From Eubacterium sp. (GTDB lineage: Bacteria; Bacillota; Clostridia; Lachnospirales; Lachnospiraceae): DNA of 8,531 nucleotides. The stretch lies in NCBI GenBank assembly GCA_024681495.1, contig JAILAS010000180.1, positions 1 through 8,531 on the forward strand, given 5' to 3'. The notes beneath the pieces are model-generated. The model was not told where the DNA came from, ran no database searches, and was given only the letters and a program-made list of their open reading frames with translations. Shown here piece after piece: positions 1 to 6,864 of the stretch; the first letter of the stretch is position 1, and each line of letters starts with the position of its first letter. Made by a program: the position numbers and the translations under genes.

Positions 1-1120
1 TGAACTTAAGGTTATCCCTCTCCACCTTAATCTCCTCGAGCTGCATCTCCATGCGGGCCCTGATCTTCTGCCGCTGCTCCACCATCTTATGCCGCACCTC
101 GACCATCTCCCTGGGGTCGATGAACGCCAGGCACTGGTTCACCCAGATGAGGGTGCCTGAAAGGTCGTGCTTGCGGAGAATGTGAAGGAGCTTGCGCTTG
201 TGTTCCTCCATCTGTGCGTTGGCCCTCTCCGTCTCTTCCCTCTCGCGGAGCGCAATCTGGTACTGCTCCCAGAGATACTCGAGCTCGTAGGAGCTGTGGA
301 CGTCGTACTTGTCGTAGACGTAATCCACCGCATTGGTTATGGAGACGTACTTCGCCTTCATCCTGTTAAGCATAACGATGGCCTTGTTCAGGCACGCCTG
401 CGAATACTTAACCGTCTTATGGTAGCTGTTCACCTTAAGGAAGGCCGCGAAGACAGAGCCACCCATCAGGGCGCCGATTATGGCGCTTATGAGGGTTATG
501 TCATAGTCAGTCATTATGGTCACGCCGAGCGAAAAGATCACCCAGATGGCGAACAGAACCGAAGTCACAATCATCACGCGGTAGAGAATCTTCTGCCCAC
601 GCCTGGCTCCCTCCATCGCCATTATCTGCGACTGCTTCTCGCCCTCGAGATACTGCATGTCCCTCTTGACCACCGCCTGATAAGCCTCGTTGGACTTAAG
701 CCTCTCAATCTGGGCCGGGATGTCGTCCGCAGCCGCCTCGAAGTCGTCGATCCTGGCCTGGGGGAGCCGCTGCTTTTGATTGAGCAGTCCCTCCCTGCGC
801 TTGGTGAACATAAGGACCTTCGCAGCCATGTCCTCGAGCTCCTGATGGTCCTCGGGAGGCAGGTTCTCGAGCTTTTCGGCATCGTTCAGGTAACCGGTGA
901 CCACCTCGTACTCGTTCTTCTGACTCTTCATCTCATTCATGTGTTCCATGATGCGCTCGCAGCAGGCCACTGCCTCCGCGCGCTTGTCGATCTTGTCAAA
1001 AGACGAGGTGTCAACGGGACCCGAAAGGCCCTTGCTCCGCCCCTCTCCGGCCGCCTCTAAAAGCTCATCGACGTTCCGGGGTTTCCTTCGTTTTCCAAAA
1101 ATCCATTGAAACAAGCCCAT
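1..1120 (-). CDS. Coiled-coil protein with a two-helix membrane hairpin (3' end outside window)
   Basis: The frame is open from the ATG at 1120 to the left edge (373 codons, no stop seen), so the C-terminus is missing. The protein starts MGLFQWIFGKRRKPRN. Residues about 45-170 are charged and helical, probably coiled coil. Two hydrophobic helices follow, about 181-203 (RVMIVTSVLFAIWVIF...) and 208-229, separated only by a short polar turn (TDYD). A second long charged helical region runs from about 235 to the edge. The basic residues before helix 1 (GARRGQK) suggest that both large arms are cytoplasmic and the hairpin only dips through the membrane. The start is supported by AGAGG seven bases upstream, inside the preceding TPR gene, which it overlaps by 56 bp. 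I recall similar proteins beside DUF5716/DUF5717 genes in Lachnospiraceae, with only a short tail beyond this point. The function is unknown; a membrane anchor for the operon's products is inference. Confidence 0.85.
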   Translation of the reverse strand, partial: MGLFQWIFGKRRKPRNVDELLEAAGEGRSKGLSGPVDTSSFDKIDKRAEAVACCERIMEHMNEMKSQKNEYEVVTGYLNDAEKLENLPPEDHQELEDMAAKVLMFTKRREGLLNQKQRLPQARIDDFEAAADDIPAQIERLKSNEAYQAVVKRDMQYLEGEKQSQIMAMEGARRGQKILYRVMIVTSVLFAIWVIFSLGVTIMTDYDITLISAIIGALMGGSVFAAFLKVNSYHKTVKYSQACLNKAIVMLNRMKAKYVSITNAVDYVYDKYDVHSSYELEYLWEQYQIALREREETERANAQMEEHKRKLLHILRKHDLSGTLIWVNQCLAFIDPREMVEVRHKMVEQRQKIRARMEMQLEEIKVERDNLKF

Positions 1121-1928
1121 TTTCAGACCTCTTTAAATAATCAGCTTTCCACTCGTTAGCAATCTCTTCTCCCCTCGAGAGAATCTCCTCGTCGGTAAGT
1201 CCCTCCATCGGATGGAGCAATCCGTCGTCCGCCCGGGATATCGCCTCGTCCTCCAACTCCTTAATCTGCCTTATGTCCTCGGGGGTAATCAGCCTGTTTT
1301 CCGCCAGGGAATCCTTATCCTCGCTGGACATGTAAACAGCCTTTCGATACGCGTCCAGGCTCACCTGCGACTCATTAATGAGGTAGGCCTTCTTAAAATA
1401 GTCGGCTCCGTTGGCGAACAGGAACATCCTGGAATACACCACTCCCATGTTGTGGTAAAGACTGGCCTTAAAGTCCATGGAACCCGGGGAATCGGGAAGC
1501 CCCTCGGCGATGTCCTCGTATATGCGGAGCGCCCTGGTGAGCCTGCCCTGCTCCACCTTAACGTCGGCGTACTTCTTGCGCCTCTCCGGGCTGCTAAGGC
1601 TCTCGAGGTGTGCGACCTCCTGCCTCGTGCGCGCTATCTCCTCGGACGTGGCGTAGCCCGTATAGCTAAGAATCCGGCTTACGAAAGTGCTCTGACCTGC
1701 GCTGACCATCCTGAGACACTCCCTGAGGCCTGCCGCCAGATCGGGCAGCTCCAGCTCGTTCTCGATATAGTCACACAGATCGCCGTTGAAGTAATCGGTG
1801 GGCGGAAGCGACGGGAACTCGATGAACACCCGGCACAGCTCCTCTATGGAGTAAATCCTCATGCCCTCCGACGGAAAACTATATGGGGCATTAGCCCTTT
1901 TTCCCTGACAAAGTATCAATACCGACAT
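1065..1928 (-). CDS. TPR-containing cytoplasmic protein, 287 aa
   Basis: Complete frame from ATG to TGA. The N-terminus (MSVLILCQGKRA..., then MRIYSIEELCRVFIEF) forms a conserved-looking block seen, from memory, in a Lachnospiraceae family encoded next to DUF5716 genes. Residues 1-110 look alpha-helical without a known motif. Two TPR-like helix pairs follow at about 117-143 (VEQGRLTRALRIYEDIAEG) and 154-185 (SLYHNMGVVYSR ... ADYFKKAYLIN), with the usual small/aromatic spacing. The rest is acidic and helical (IKELEDEAISRADDG). There is no signal peptide or membrane segment. AGGTG at 1934-1938 lies five bases before the start, and the DUF5716-like stop is 15 bp upstream, so the two are cotranscribed. 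The last 19 codons overlap the next gene and are more AT-rich than the rest. TPRs bind other proteins, so an adaptor role is likely but inferred. Confidence 0.88.
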   Translation of the reverse strand: MSVLILCQGKRANAPYSFPSEGMRIYSIEELCRVFIEFPSLPPTDYFNGDLCDYIENELELPDLAAGLRECLRMVSAGQSTFVSRILSYTGYATSEEIARTRQEVAHLESLSSPERRKKYADVKVEQGRLTRALRIYEDIAEGLPDSPGSMDFKASLYHNMGVVYSRMFLFANGADYFKKAYLINESQVSLDAYRKAVYMSSEDKDSLAENRLITPEDIRQIKELEDEAISRADDGLLHPMEGLTDEEILSRGEEIANEWKADYLKRSENGLVSMDFWKTKETPERR

Positions 1929-1943
1929 CCTATCACCTGTACC

Positions 1944-3185
1944 CTAGAGGGTAATCTCAAAATCCCACTCCATTCCGCTGGTGGGATAAAATTCTCCAAA
2001 TCCAAGATCCTTTATGCTAAGGGTGAATCTCCTCTCGGAGAGCGCCCTGGCGTCAATGGAAACCCTGCCCGTGCGCGGCGGCCTAACAGGCAGCCCGTCG
2101 AGCTCAATCTTTTCGCGCCTCGTGTCCTTTCCATCGGGTGAGATGAGCATGAAGTCCAGGGTGTTTCCCTCTTCGAGAATGACCTCTGCGCTTCCCTCGG
2201 CCTCGTACCAGTTCTCCCCTGCGGAGAGCAATACGAAGCTCCTGGGGTTTCCCCTGTCCGTCACGTTCATGCACAGGTTAGCACCCGTCTTCGAGTCGCC
2301 GAGGTATACGAAGTCCTTCTCCCGTCCGTCGAGGTACGAGGAGCAGATGCACGCGCCCTTGGTGTAGAGGTTCTGGCCCTTGAAGACACGCCTTCCCTCA
2401 CACAGGGTCTTAATGGACTCGTTCATCCAGTCGCCGTCGAAGCCCTCGCCCACCAGATAAACCGCGCCGGCGCCGAACTTCTCGAACACTCCCCTGGCGG
2501 CCTCATTGAAGTCGCGGTCGAGCGTCTCGGGTTTCTTGGAAAAGAGCTTCTTGCCAAAGCCCGGAATCCTGTCCTCCTTAACCACGGCCACGACGGGGCG
2601 CACGCGCTCGTTCCTCTGCAGATAGAGCACACTCATATCCACGCCGTCGAAGTCGAAAAGTACCACACCGTTTCGCCATATATTGACGGGCTGCGAGAGC
2701 GCAAAGCACGCGAAGGACTCCTTGTGGTCCCTGAGCATCACCTCTCCGGCCGGCAGGTCCTTCTCTATCGAGTTGAACAAAAAGAGTACCTCCCTGCTCA
2801 CGACGGGAACCGTGATGACAATGCGCGAAACCTTATCTATCCCATATGTCACCCTTCCGAGTGTACACAGATTCTGCAGGAAGATGGAAAACGGAATTCT
2901 GGCGTCGGTGGCCACTCCCTCGAGCGTAAGCTTCTCTCCCCTCAATGCCGAGGCGTAGATGTCATTGTCCTTAAAGGAGAGGCTCTCCGAGTCCTCCTTA
3001 ATCATGCGGGACGCCTCATAGCCTATGACCCATCTTCCATCCGCCGTCCTCGCGATATCGTAGGGTATAAGATACACCTTCGAATCGGGCGAGGGACTGA
3101 GCGTGGAGGGCTCCTCCATGGTAGAGTCCATGTAGCTTATCTGCACGTATTTATCGTTTAGGTCTATTCCAAGACAAGGATTCAT
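1944..3185 (-). CDS. DUF5716-like protein with Hsp70/actin-like ATPase fold, 413 aa
   Basis: The order of motifs matches the Hsp70/actin fold: a phosphate-1 strand pair at 6-18 (GIDLNDKYVQISY), an IPYDIAR...WVIGYEA block at 40-58, the strand RIVITVPVVSRE at 121-132 (compare Hsp70 aVItVPayf), HKESFACFAL at 154-163, a phosphate-2-like strand pair VVLFDFDGVDMSVLYL at 174-189, and an adenosine-type motif AVYLVGEGFDGDWM at 241-254. Residues about 300-413 look like a separate beta-rich domain. The glycine-rich GGGT loop of Hsp70 is replaced by DFDGVD, so ATP hydrolysis is doubtful. I chose ATG 3185 because GGAG lies six bases upstream; the TTG at 3191 would add two residues but directly abuts that GGAG. 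It starts 11 bp after the DUF5717-like stop. No signal peptide or membrane helix. The DUF5716 assignment is from memory; the partner and role are unknown. Confidence 0.87.
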   Translation of the reverse strand: MNPCLGIDLNDKYVQISYMDSTMEEPSTLSPSPDSKVYLIPYDIARTADGRWVIGYEASRMIKEDSESLSFKDNDIYASALRGEKLTLEGVATDARIPFSIFLQNLCTLGRVTYGIDKVSRIVITVPVVSREVLFLFNSIEKDLPAGEVMLRDHKESFACFALSQPVNIWRNGVVLFDFDGVDMSVLYLQRNERVRPVVAVVKEDRIPGFGKKLFSKKPETLDRDFNEAARGVFEKFGAGAVYLVGEGFDGDWMNESIKTLCEGRRVFKGQNLYTKGACICSSYLDGREKDFVYLGDSKTGANLCMNVTDRGNPRSFVLLSAGENWYEAEGSAEVILEEGNTLDFMLISPDGKDTRREKIELDGLPVRPPRTGRVSIDARALSERRFTLSIKDLGFGEFYPTSGMEWDFEITL

Positions 3186-3191
3186 AAACAA

Positions 3192-3195
3192 CTCC
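3192..3195 (-). promoter_or_regulatory. Ribosome binding site deciding the DUF5716-like start
   Basis: GGAG (CTCC on the plus strand) sits between the stop of the upstream gene and ATG 3185, with a six-base spacer (TTGTTT). The alternative TTG codon at 3191-3189 immediately follows this GGAG with no spacer, which makes the ATG the better start. Confidence 0.7.
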
Positions 3196-3196
3196 G

Positions 3197-6100
3197 TCAG
3201 ATTACGGGGAACATCTCCTCGCAGAGAGCCCCTTTCTTCATATATTCTTCCACCGTGGACGTAACCGCCCCGGCGTCCTTCAGGTTAAGCGCCACGGTAA
3301 GATTATTGAGCAGGTCATATCTGCTGGCTGCGGACGAATAATACACCGCCTCCCTGGTCTTTACACCGCTTCCGGAGAGCGTATTGCCATCGCCTTCGGA
3401 AAGGTTTACATAATACTGTATCGTCTGGCCCGGGAACAACGGAAGCGCCACGCCCCACATCCCGCGGAACATCTTCTTCATGGGCACTTGGCCGTAGGAT
3501 TCCTCCTCGTCGTACCTGTAGTTCAGCATCGGCTCCTCGGAGTCGTCGTTGGTAAGGTAGTCCACAATGCAGATCTCCTGCAGCTGGTACTTACCCTTTA
3601 ATACGGGGTCCAATCCGTCGAAGAATCCGAAGTACAGGCCCTTCGACAGGAGTGCATCGAGTATCTCCTCCTGCCTTTTAAGCTCCTCGATGGAGGCGTA
3701 GCCCCGCCTGATGAGCCACTTTAAAAGCGCCGCCTTCACCAGGTCGGATATCACGTTCAGCCGCTCGGATTCGTTATATATGAGGGTGAAGATGCCGTTA
3801 TCGGGCTCCATCTCATCCGAGGTCAGATACTCCCTGGAGATGCTCGAATAATAGGCCGCCCTGGTTATGCGATCCAGGCTGTTCACCGCGCAGTTAGCGA
3901 ATATCTCGTCCGCGTCGGCGATATACGTCCCCGTGTAGAGGTATTGTTTTACAATGCGCTCCTCCAGAAGGGGCGACCTCATGTCGAATCCCGCGGCGGC
4001 GCGGTAGAGCTTCTGCATCTTCTTCAGGGGGCCACGGTAGTGATCGCACATGTAGATGAGCATCTTTTCGTCGTATATGCCCTTCTCGAATACACCCGTG
4101 CACAGCCTGAGCGTGAAGGGATTGTCCCCGTGGTTGCCGATGGCGTAGTCGCACAGAAACAGCATCTTCTCGAGCCTTATGTGATCGATGCCGAAGCGCA
4201 GCGCGCGCATGTAGGCCTCCTCGTAGTCCCCGAGGGCCGCGAACAGTTCGATGAGCCTGCCGTTTTCGTCGAACGAGAGCACGCTCGTGTCGCAATGCGC
4301 GAACACGACGAGATACTTCTCCGCCCCGTGGGTGGCCTCAATATATCGAAGCAGCGCCGAAAGGACCATTCCCCTGGCATCCGGACGTATCCTGTCAGCC
4401 TCGAGGAGGGCCGATATTCCGCTCACCGACGCCGTAACCTCCGTTATCTCTCCCGTCTTCTCGAGGGAATCGAGAAGGAGGTACGTGTGATCGGGGCACA
4501 TGGCCGAGAGCCTGCTCCTGTACTTATATGGCGTAAACAGATCCTCAATGACTATCTCCTCGTCAAAGGCGTACCTGGCGCCGTCCTCGTCCTGGTAAAG
4601 GAGCGTGCAGTCCCCGGATATGAGGCACGAAAACGCCTTATTGTCGCGAATCTTCACCACTTCCTCTCCCGAGAACAGCGGATTGCTGACCACGAGGTAG
4701 GGCATCTTCCCGGAGTTTTTAAGCGTAAATCTCCTGGCGTAGATGAGCTTCGAGAATGCGTATGCCTCCTCGAAGTCGAGGTCTCTGCGCGAGAAATAGT
4801 TATCATAAACGATCTTCATGTCGTCGTTTATATACCCCTCCTTGAGCTTGCGCGAGGCAAACTCGTCTATGACGGGGATGTATTCGGCGTAGACCACGGG
4901 CGATTCCCCGGCCTCTCCTATGATGAGCGAGAGGAACCTGGCCGTTCGGTCGTCCGGGAGATTCAGGGCGTATCTGAAGTACAGCCTAAGCTCCTTGGAT
5001 ATGTCGGACGCATTGATCTCAGGCAGGCTGAGCAAATAGCTCTCGTAGAGGCCGATGATCCTGACCTCGTACTCTATGCCCTTTCGGTAGTACTCGACGA
5101 ACTCCTCTCCTATGCAATGGTTCAGGATAAGATAGGAACAGGTGGCGCCCACGGACTCCTGCGACGGGTAAAGGGCGACAATGCGCTCAAGAAGCCTGAA
5201 CACGGTCTTCTTATACCCCGTCATCGTGGAGCAGAAACGGCAGACCTGGTCTGCGACCTCGCGGGACATCAGCCCGAATCGAACCGACCAGCCTAAAACC
5301 ATGAGCTCCGCGTCCGTTATCTCGGATACCAGATAAGGCTCCTCGTTCAGCAACATGGCTGCCTCGAGGAGGATAAAGGGCGAATTCACGCCGCCCAGGA
5401 TGCTCTCCCTGATGAGCGAATACTTGCGGGTGCCGTTGCGCGTGAGCTCGTCGTCCATACGGAGCCTCGAGAAGAGGACGCCGACGGAGTGCGGGTACTT
5501 GCCCGAGAGCTCTCTTATGTTCTGCGATATGGCGCGTATGTTTTCGTGCGAGGGATTAAGCCGCGCGGAAACCACGCAGTAGAAGCCCTCCACGTCGGGA
5601 TTGCTCAATATCGCCCTGCGCTCCACATTGCCCAGGACAAGGGCGGCCTCATCCTCCCTGTCACACATTATGAGGACGTCGGCCTTGATAAGCGGATACC
5701 AGGCGTCCTTCGGATCGAGCGCCATGAGATCATCGCAAAGAGAGAGAATGTGCTCCCTGCGGGTCATGTCGTTGTCTCCCTTTATCCTGTCGGCTATGCA
5801 CAGGGATGTGAGCTGCGACTTCTTCTTTCGAATCTGAAGTCTGTAGGGATTCATTCTCTTACGGCGGGAGCCGGTCATCGGGGCGTCGTCTCCCACGTAC
5901 GACGGCGAAAGCACCGCCTCTATGGTGTATTCGGCGGTGAAGAAGGGATCGTACACCTTAAGCGACGCGAGGTTCTTTCCCGCGTGCATGAGCGACGGAT
6001 CAATGGTGAACGCGATCTCGCACTGGTTGCCGACGAAGTCCTCCGGAACCAGGTGGGCCTTACGCGGCGAGAGGAAGTCCGCGTCACTCTCCACCCTAAG

Positions 6101-6775
6101 CACGAAAGTGCCCTCTCCGTCCTTTCGAAGGAGGACGTATTCCATTATCTTCTCGGAGATGTTATCGAGCTTTACGGTATCGACGCTGACAGAAAATTCC
6201 GGTCTCTTCGAACGGCCGCACGCTATGAGGAACTCCTCGAGCGAATTGTCGTAAGATGTGCGTCCGGAAATAAGCCCCTCGTAAAGGAGGCGCTCCATGG
6301 TACTGTCCGCGTTGAATATATTGGGAAACAATGGGGAATAGAAGATCTTTCTGGCCCTGGTGTACGAGGTCTCGCACAACGCGAAGAACTCCGGGAGGCT
6401 CTTAACCTTTATGTCTCCGTCTCCGGGCAGCTCCTTCACCACCCTGACGGTGACGGGAATTATCTTCTCGAAGCCCGCGCAAATCAGGCAGAGCTTACCG
6501 CTTATGAACTCATCGCTATGCATGGACGATGCATCGATGCGGTAGTAGATCTGCGCCATCACACCCGAAAAAGAGCCTGTCAGAGGCTCGATTCTGGTAT
6601 TATCGCTTATGACGTATCCCTCGAGGGGAACGTCGTTTCCGGACTGAATGAGAAAACTCCCCTCCAGCGAGGAGTCCTCGGCGATGGTAATATCGATGGA
6701 ATCAGTCCCGAGCGATACCACAGGCTTTTCCGTGTCAAATTGTCCGGCCGCAAGAGACTGTAACCGGCTTTGCAT
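3197..6775 (-). CDS. DUF5717-like giant protein: Ig-like N-terminus and helical-repeat body, 1192 aa
   Basis: Complete frame, ATG to TGA. Residues about 17-115 are beta-rich and resemble an Ig/fibronectin-like domain (VSLGTDSIDITIAEDSSLEG...). A helical insert at 125-190 contains ARKIFYSPLFPNIF. A second beta domain lies at about 194-290, followed by a polybasic segment at 302-320 (RRKR and RKKK). Residues about 322-690 form an alpha-solenoid of TPR-like helix pairs (LCDDLMALDPKDAWYPLIKA; RLLERIVALYPSQE). A beta patch occurs at about 692-770, then more helical repeats at 785-1050, including a block around 880-927 (NHGDNPFTLRLC, DHYRGPLKKMQKLY). A mixed C-terminal domain ends the protein. There is no signal peptide and no membrane helix, so it is probably cytoplasmic. 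GGGGG eight bases upstream of ATG is a strong ribosome binding site, and a promoter lies just beyond. Length and layout fit DUF5717 as I remember it. It heads the operon; a scaffold role is inference. Confidence 0.88.
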   Translation of the reverse strand: MQSRLQSLAAGQFDTEKPVVSLGTDSIDITIAEDSSLEGSFLIQSGNDVPLEGYVISDNTRIEPLTGSFSGVMAQIYYRIDASSMHSDEFISGKLCLICAGFEKIIPVTVRVVKELPGDGDIKVKSLPEFFALCETSYTRARKIFYSPLFPNIFNADSTMERLLYEGLISGRTSYDNSLEEFLIACGRSKRPEFSVSVDTVKLDNISEKIMEYVLLRKDGEGTFVLRVESDADFLSPRKAHLVPEDFVGNQCEIAFTIDPSLMHAGKNLASLKVYDPFFTAEYTIEAVLSPSYVGDDAPMTGSRRKRMNPYRLQIRKKKSQLTSLCIADRIKGDNDMTRREHILSLCDDLMALDPKDAWYPLIKADVLIMCDREDEAALVLGNVERRAILSNPDVEGFYCVVSARLNPSHENIRAISQNIRELSGKYPHSVGVLFSRLRMDDELTRNGTRKYSLIRESILGGVNSPFILLEAAMLLNEEPYLVSEITDAELMVLGWSVRFGLMSREVADQVCRFCSTMTGYKKTVFRLLERIVALYPSQESVGATCSYLILNHCIGEEFVEYYRKGIEYEVRIIGLYESYLLSLPEINASDISKELRLYFRYALNLPDDRTARFLSLIIGEAGESPVVYAEYIPVIDEFASRKLKEGYINDDMKIVYDNYFSRRDLDFEEAYAFSKLIYARRFTLKNSGKMPYLVVSNPLFSGEEVVKIRDNKAFSCLISGDCTLLYQDEDGARYAFDEEIVIEDLFTPYKYRSRLSAMCPDHTYLLLDSLEKTGEITEVTASVSGISALLEADRIRPDARGMVLSALLRYIEATHGAEKYLVVFAHCDTSVLSFDENGRLIELFAALGDYEEAYMRALRFGIDHIRLEKMLFLCDYAIGNHGDNPFTLRLCTGVFEKGIYDEKMLIYMCDHYRGPLKKMQKLYRAAAGFDMRSPLLEERIVKQYLYTGTYIADADEIFANCAVNSLDRITRAAYYSSISREYLTSDEMEPDNGIFTLIYNESERLNVISDLVKAALLKWLIRRGYASIEELKRQEEILDALLSKGLYFGFFDGLDPVLKGKYQLQEICIVDYLTNDDSEEPMLNYRYDEEESYGQVPMKKMFRGMWGVALPLFPGQTIQYYVNLSEGDGNTLSGSGVKTREAVYYSSAASRYDLLNNLTVALNLKDAGAVTSTVEEYMKKGALCEEMFPVI

Positions 6776-6783
6776 AAGAAATT

Positions 6784-6788
6784 CCCCC
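6784..6788 (-). promoter_or_regulatory. Strong ribosome binding site for the DUF5717-like gene
   Basis: The minus strand reads TAGGGGGAATTTCTT before ATG 6775. The G-rich core is eight bases from the start codon, a good Shine-Dalgarno spacing, and supports this start as the first codon of the operon. Confidence 0.7.
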
Positions 6789-6803
6789 TATACACTACAA
6801 TCT

Positions 6804-6821
6804 GCGGGCAAAAACACCCGC
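6804..6821 (-). other. Short GC hairpin at the 5' end of the operon leader
   Basis: The minus strand reads GCGGGT-GTTTTT-GCCCGC: a six-pair stem (five GC/CG pairs plus one U-G wobble) closing a six-base loop. It begins about where transcription from the predicted promoter would start (near 6821). No run of T follows it (AGATTGTAGTG comes next), so it is not a standard intrinsic terminator for the FliK-like gene. It could protect the 5' end of the operon mRNA. Confidence 0.45.
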
Positions 6822-6827
6822 CCCTAC

Positions 6828-6856
6828 ATTATACTGTAAAAAGGGAGATTAGTCAT
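6828..6856 (-). promoter_or_regulatory. Sigma-A-type promoter for the four-gene operon
   Basis: On the minus strand a perfect -10 box TATAAT (6833-6828) lies 17 bases downstream of ATGACT (6856-6851), which matches the TTGACA -35 consensus at four of six positions. The sequence just upstream is AT-rich in an otherwise GC-rich region. It falls wholly within the 89-bp gap, after the stop of the FliK-like gene, and points at the DUF5717-like gene. The expected start is near 6821. I see no sigma-28 (flagellar) promoter here. No operator is evident. Confidence 0.65.
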
Positions 6857-6864
6857 TATTTTTA

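Noticed and set aside
167..1060. A 297-residue plus-strand open frame
   Set aside because: It lies opposite the coiled-coil membrane protein, whose frame is open across the whole region and shows clear membrane helices.
1212..2141. A 309-residue plus-strand open frame
   Set aside because: It runs antisense across the ends of two real genes and their junction, which a real gene would be unlikely to do.
3944..5296. A 450-residue plus-strand open frame
   Set aside because: Also antisense to the DUF5717-like gene. It has no ribosome binding site that I can see and no domain-like pattern.
6518..6540. ATGCAT-GGACG-ATGCAT inverted repeat and the 10-bp palindrome GCATCGATGC
   Set aside because: It lies inside the DUF5717-like coding region (residues near DASSM), is short and has no matching copy elsewhere that I noticed; probably chance.
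5489..6763. A 424-residue plus-strand open frame
   Set aside because: It is antisense to the DUF5717-like gene, which has a clear domain pattern, promoter and ribosome binding site. The plus-strand translation is rich in R, H, V and L without recognisable motifs, typical of a GC-rich shadow frame.
6804..6821. Hairpin considered as an intrinsic terminator for the FliK-like gene
   Set aside because: The stem is short and no T-run follows it on the minus strand; it also lies downstream of the predicted promoter.
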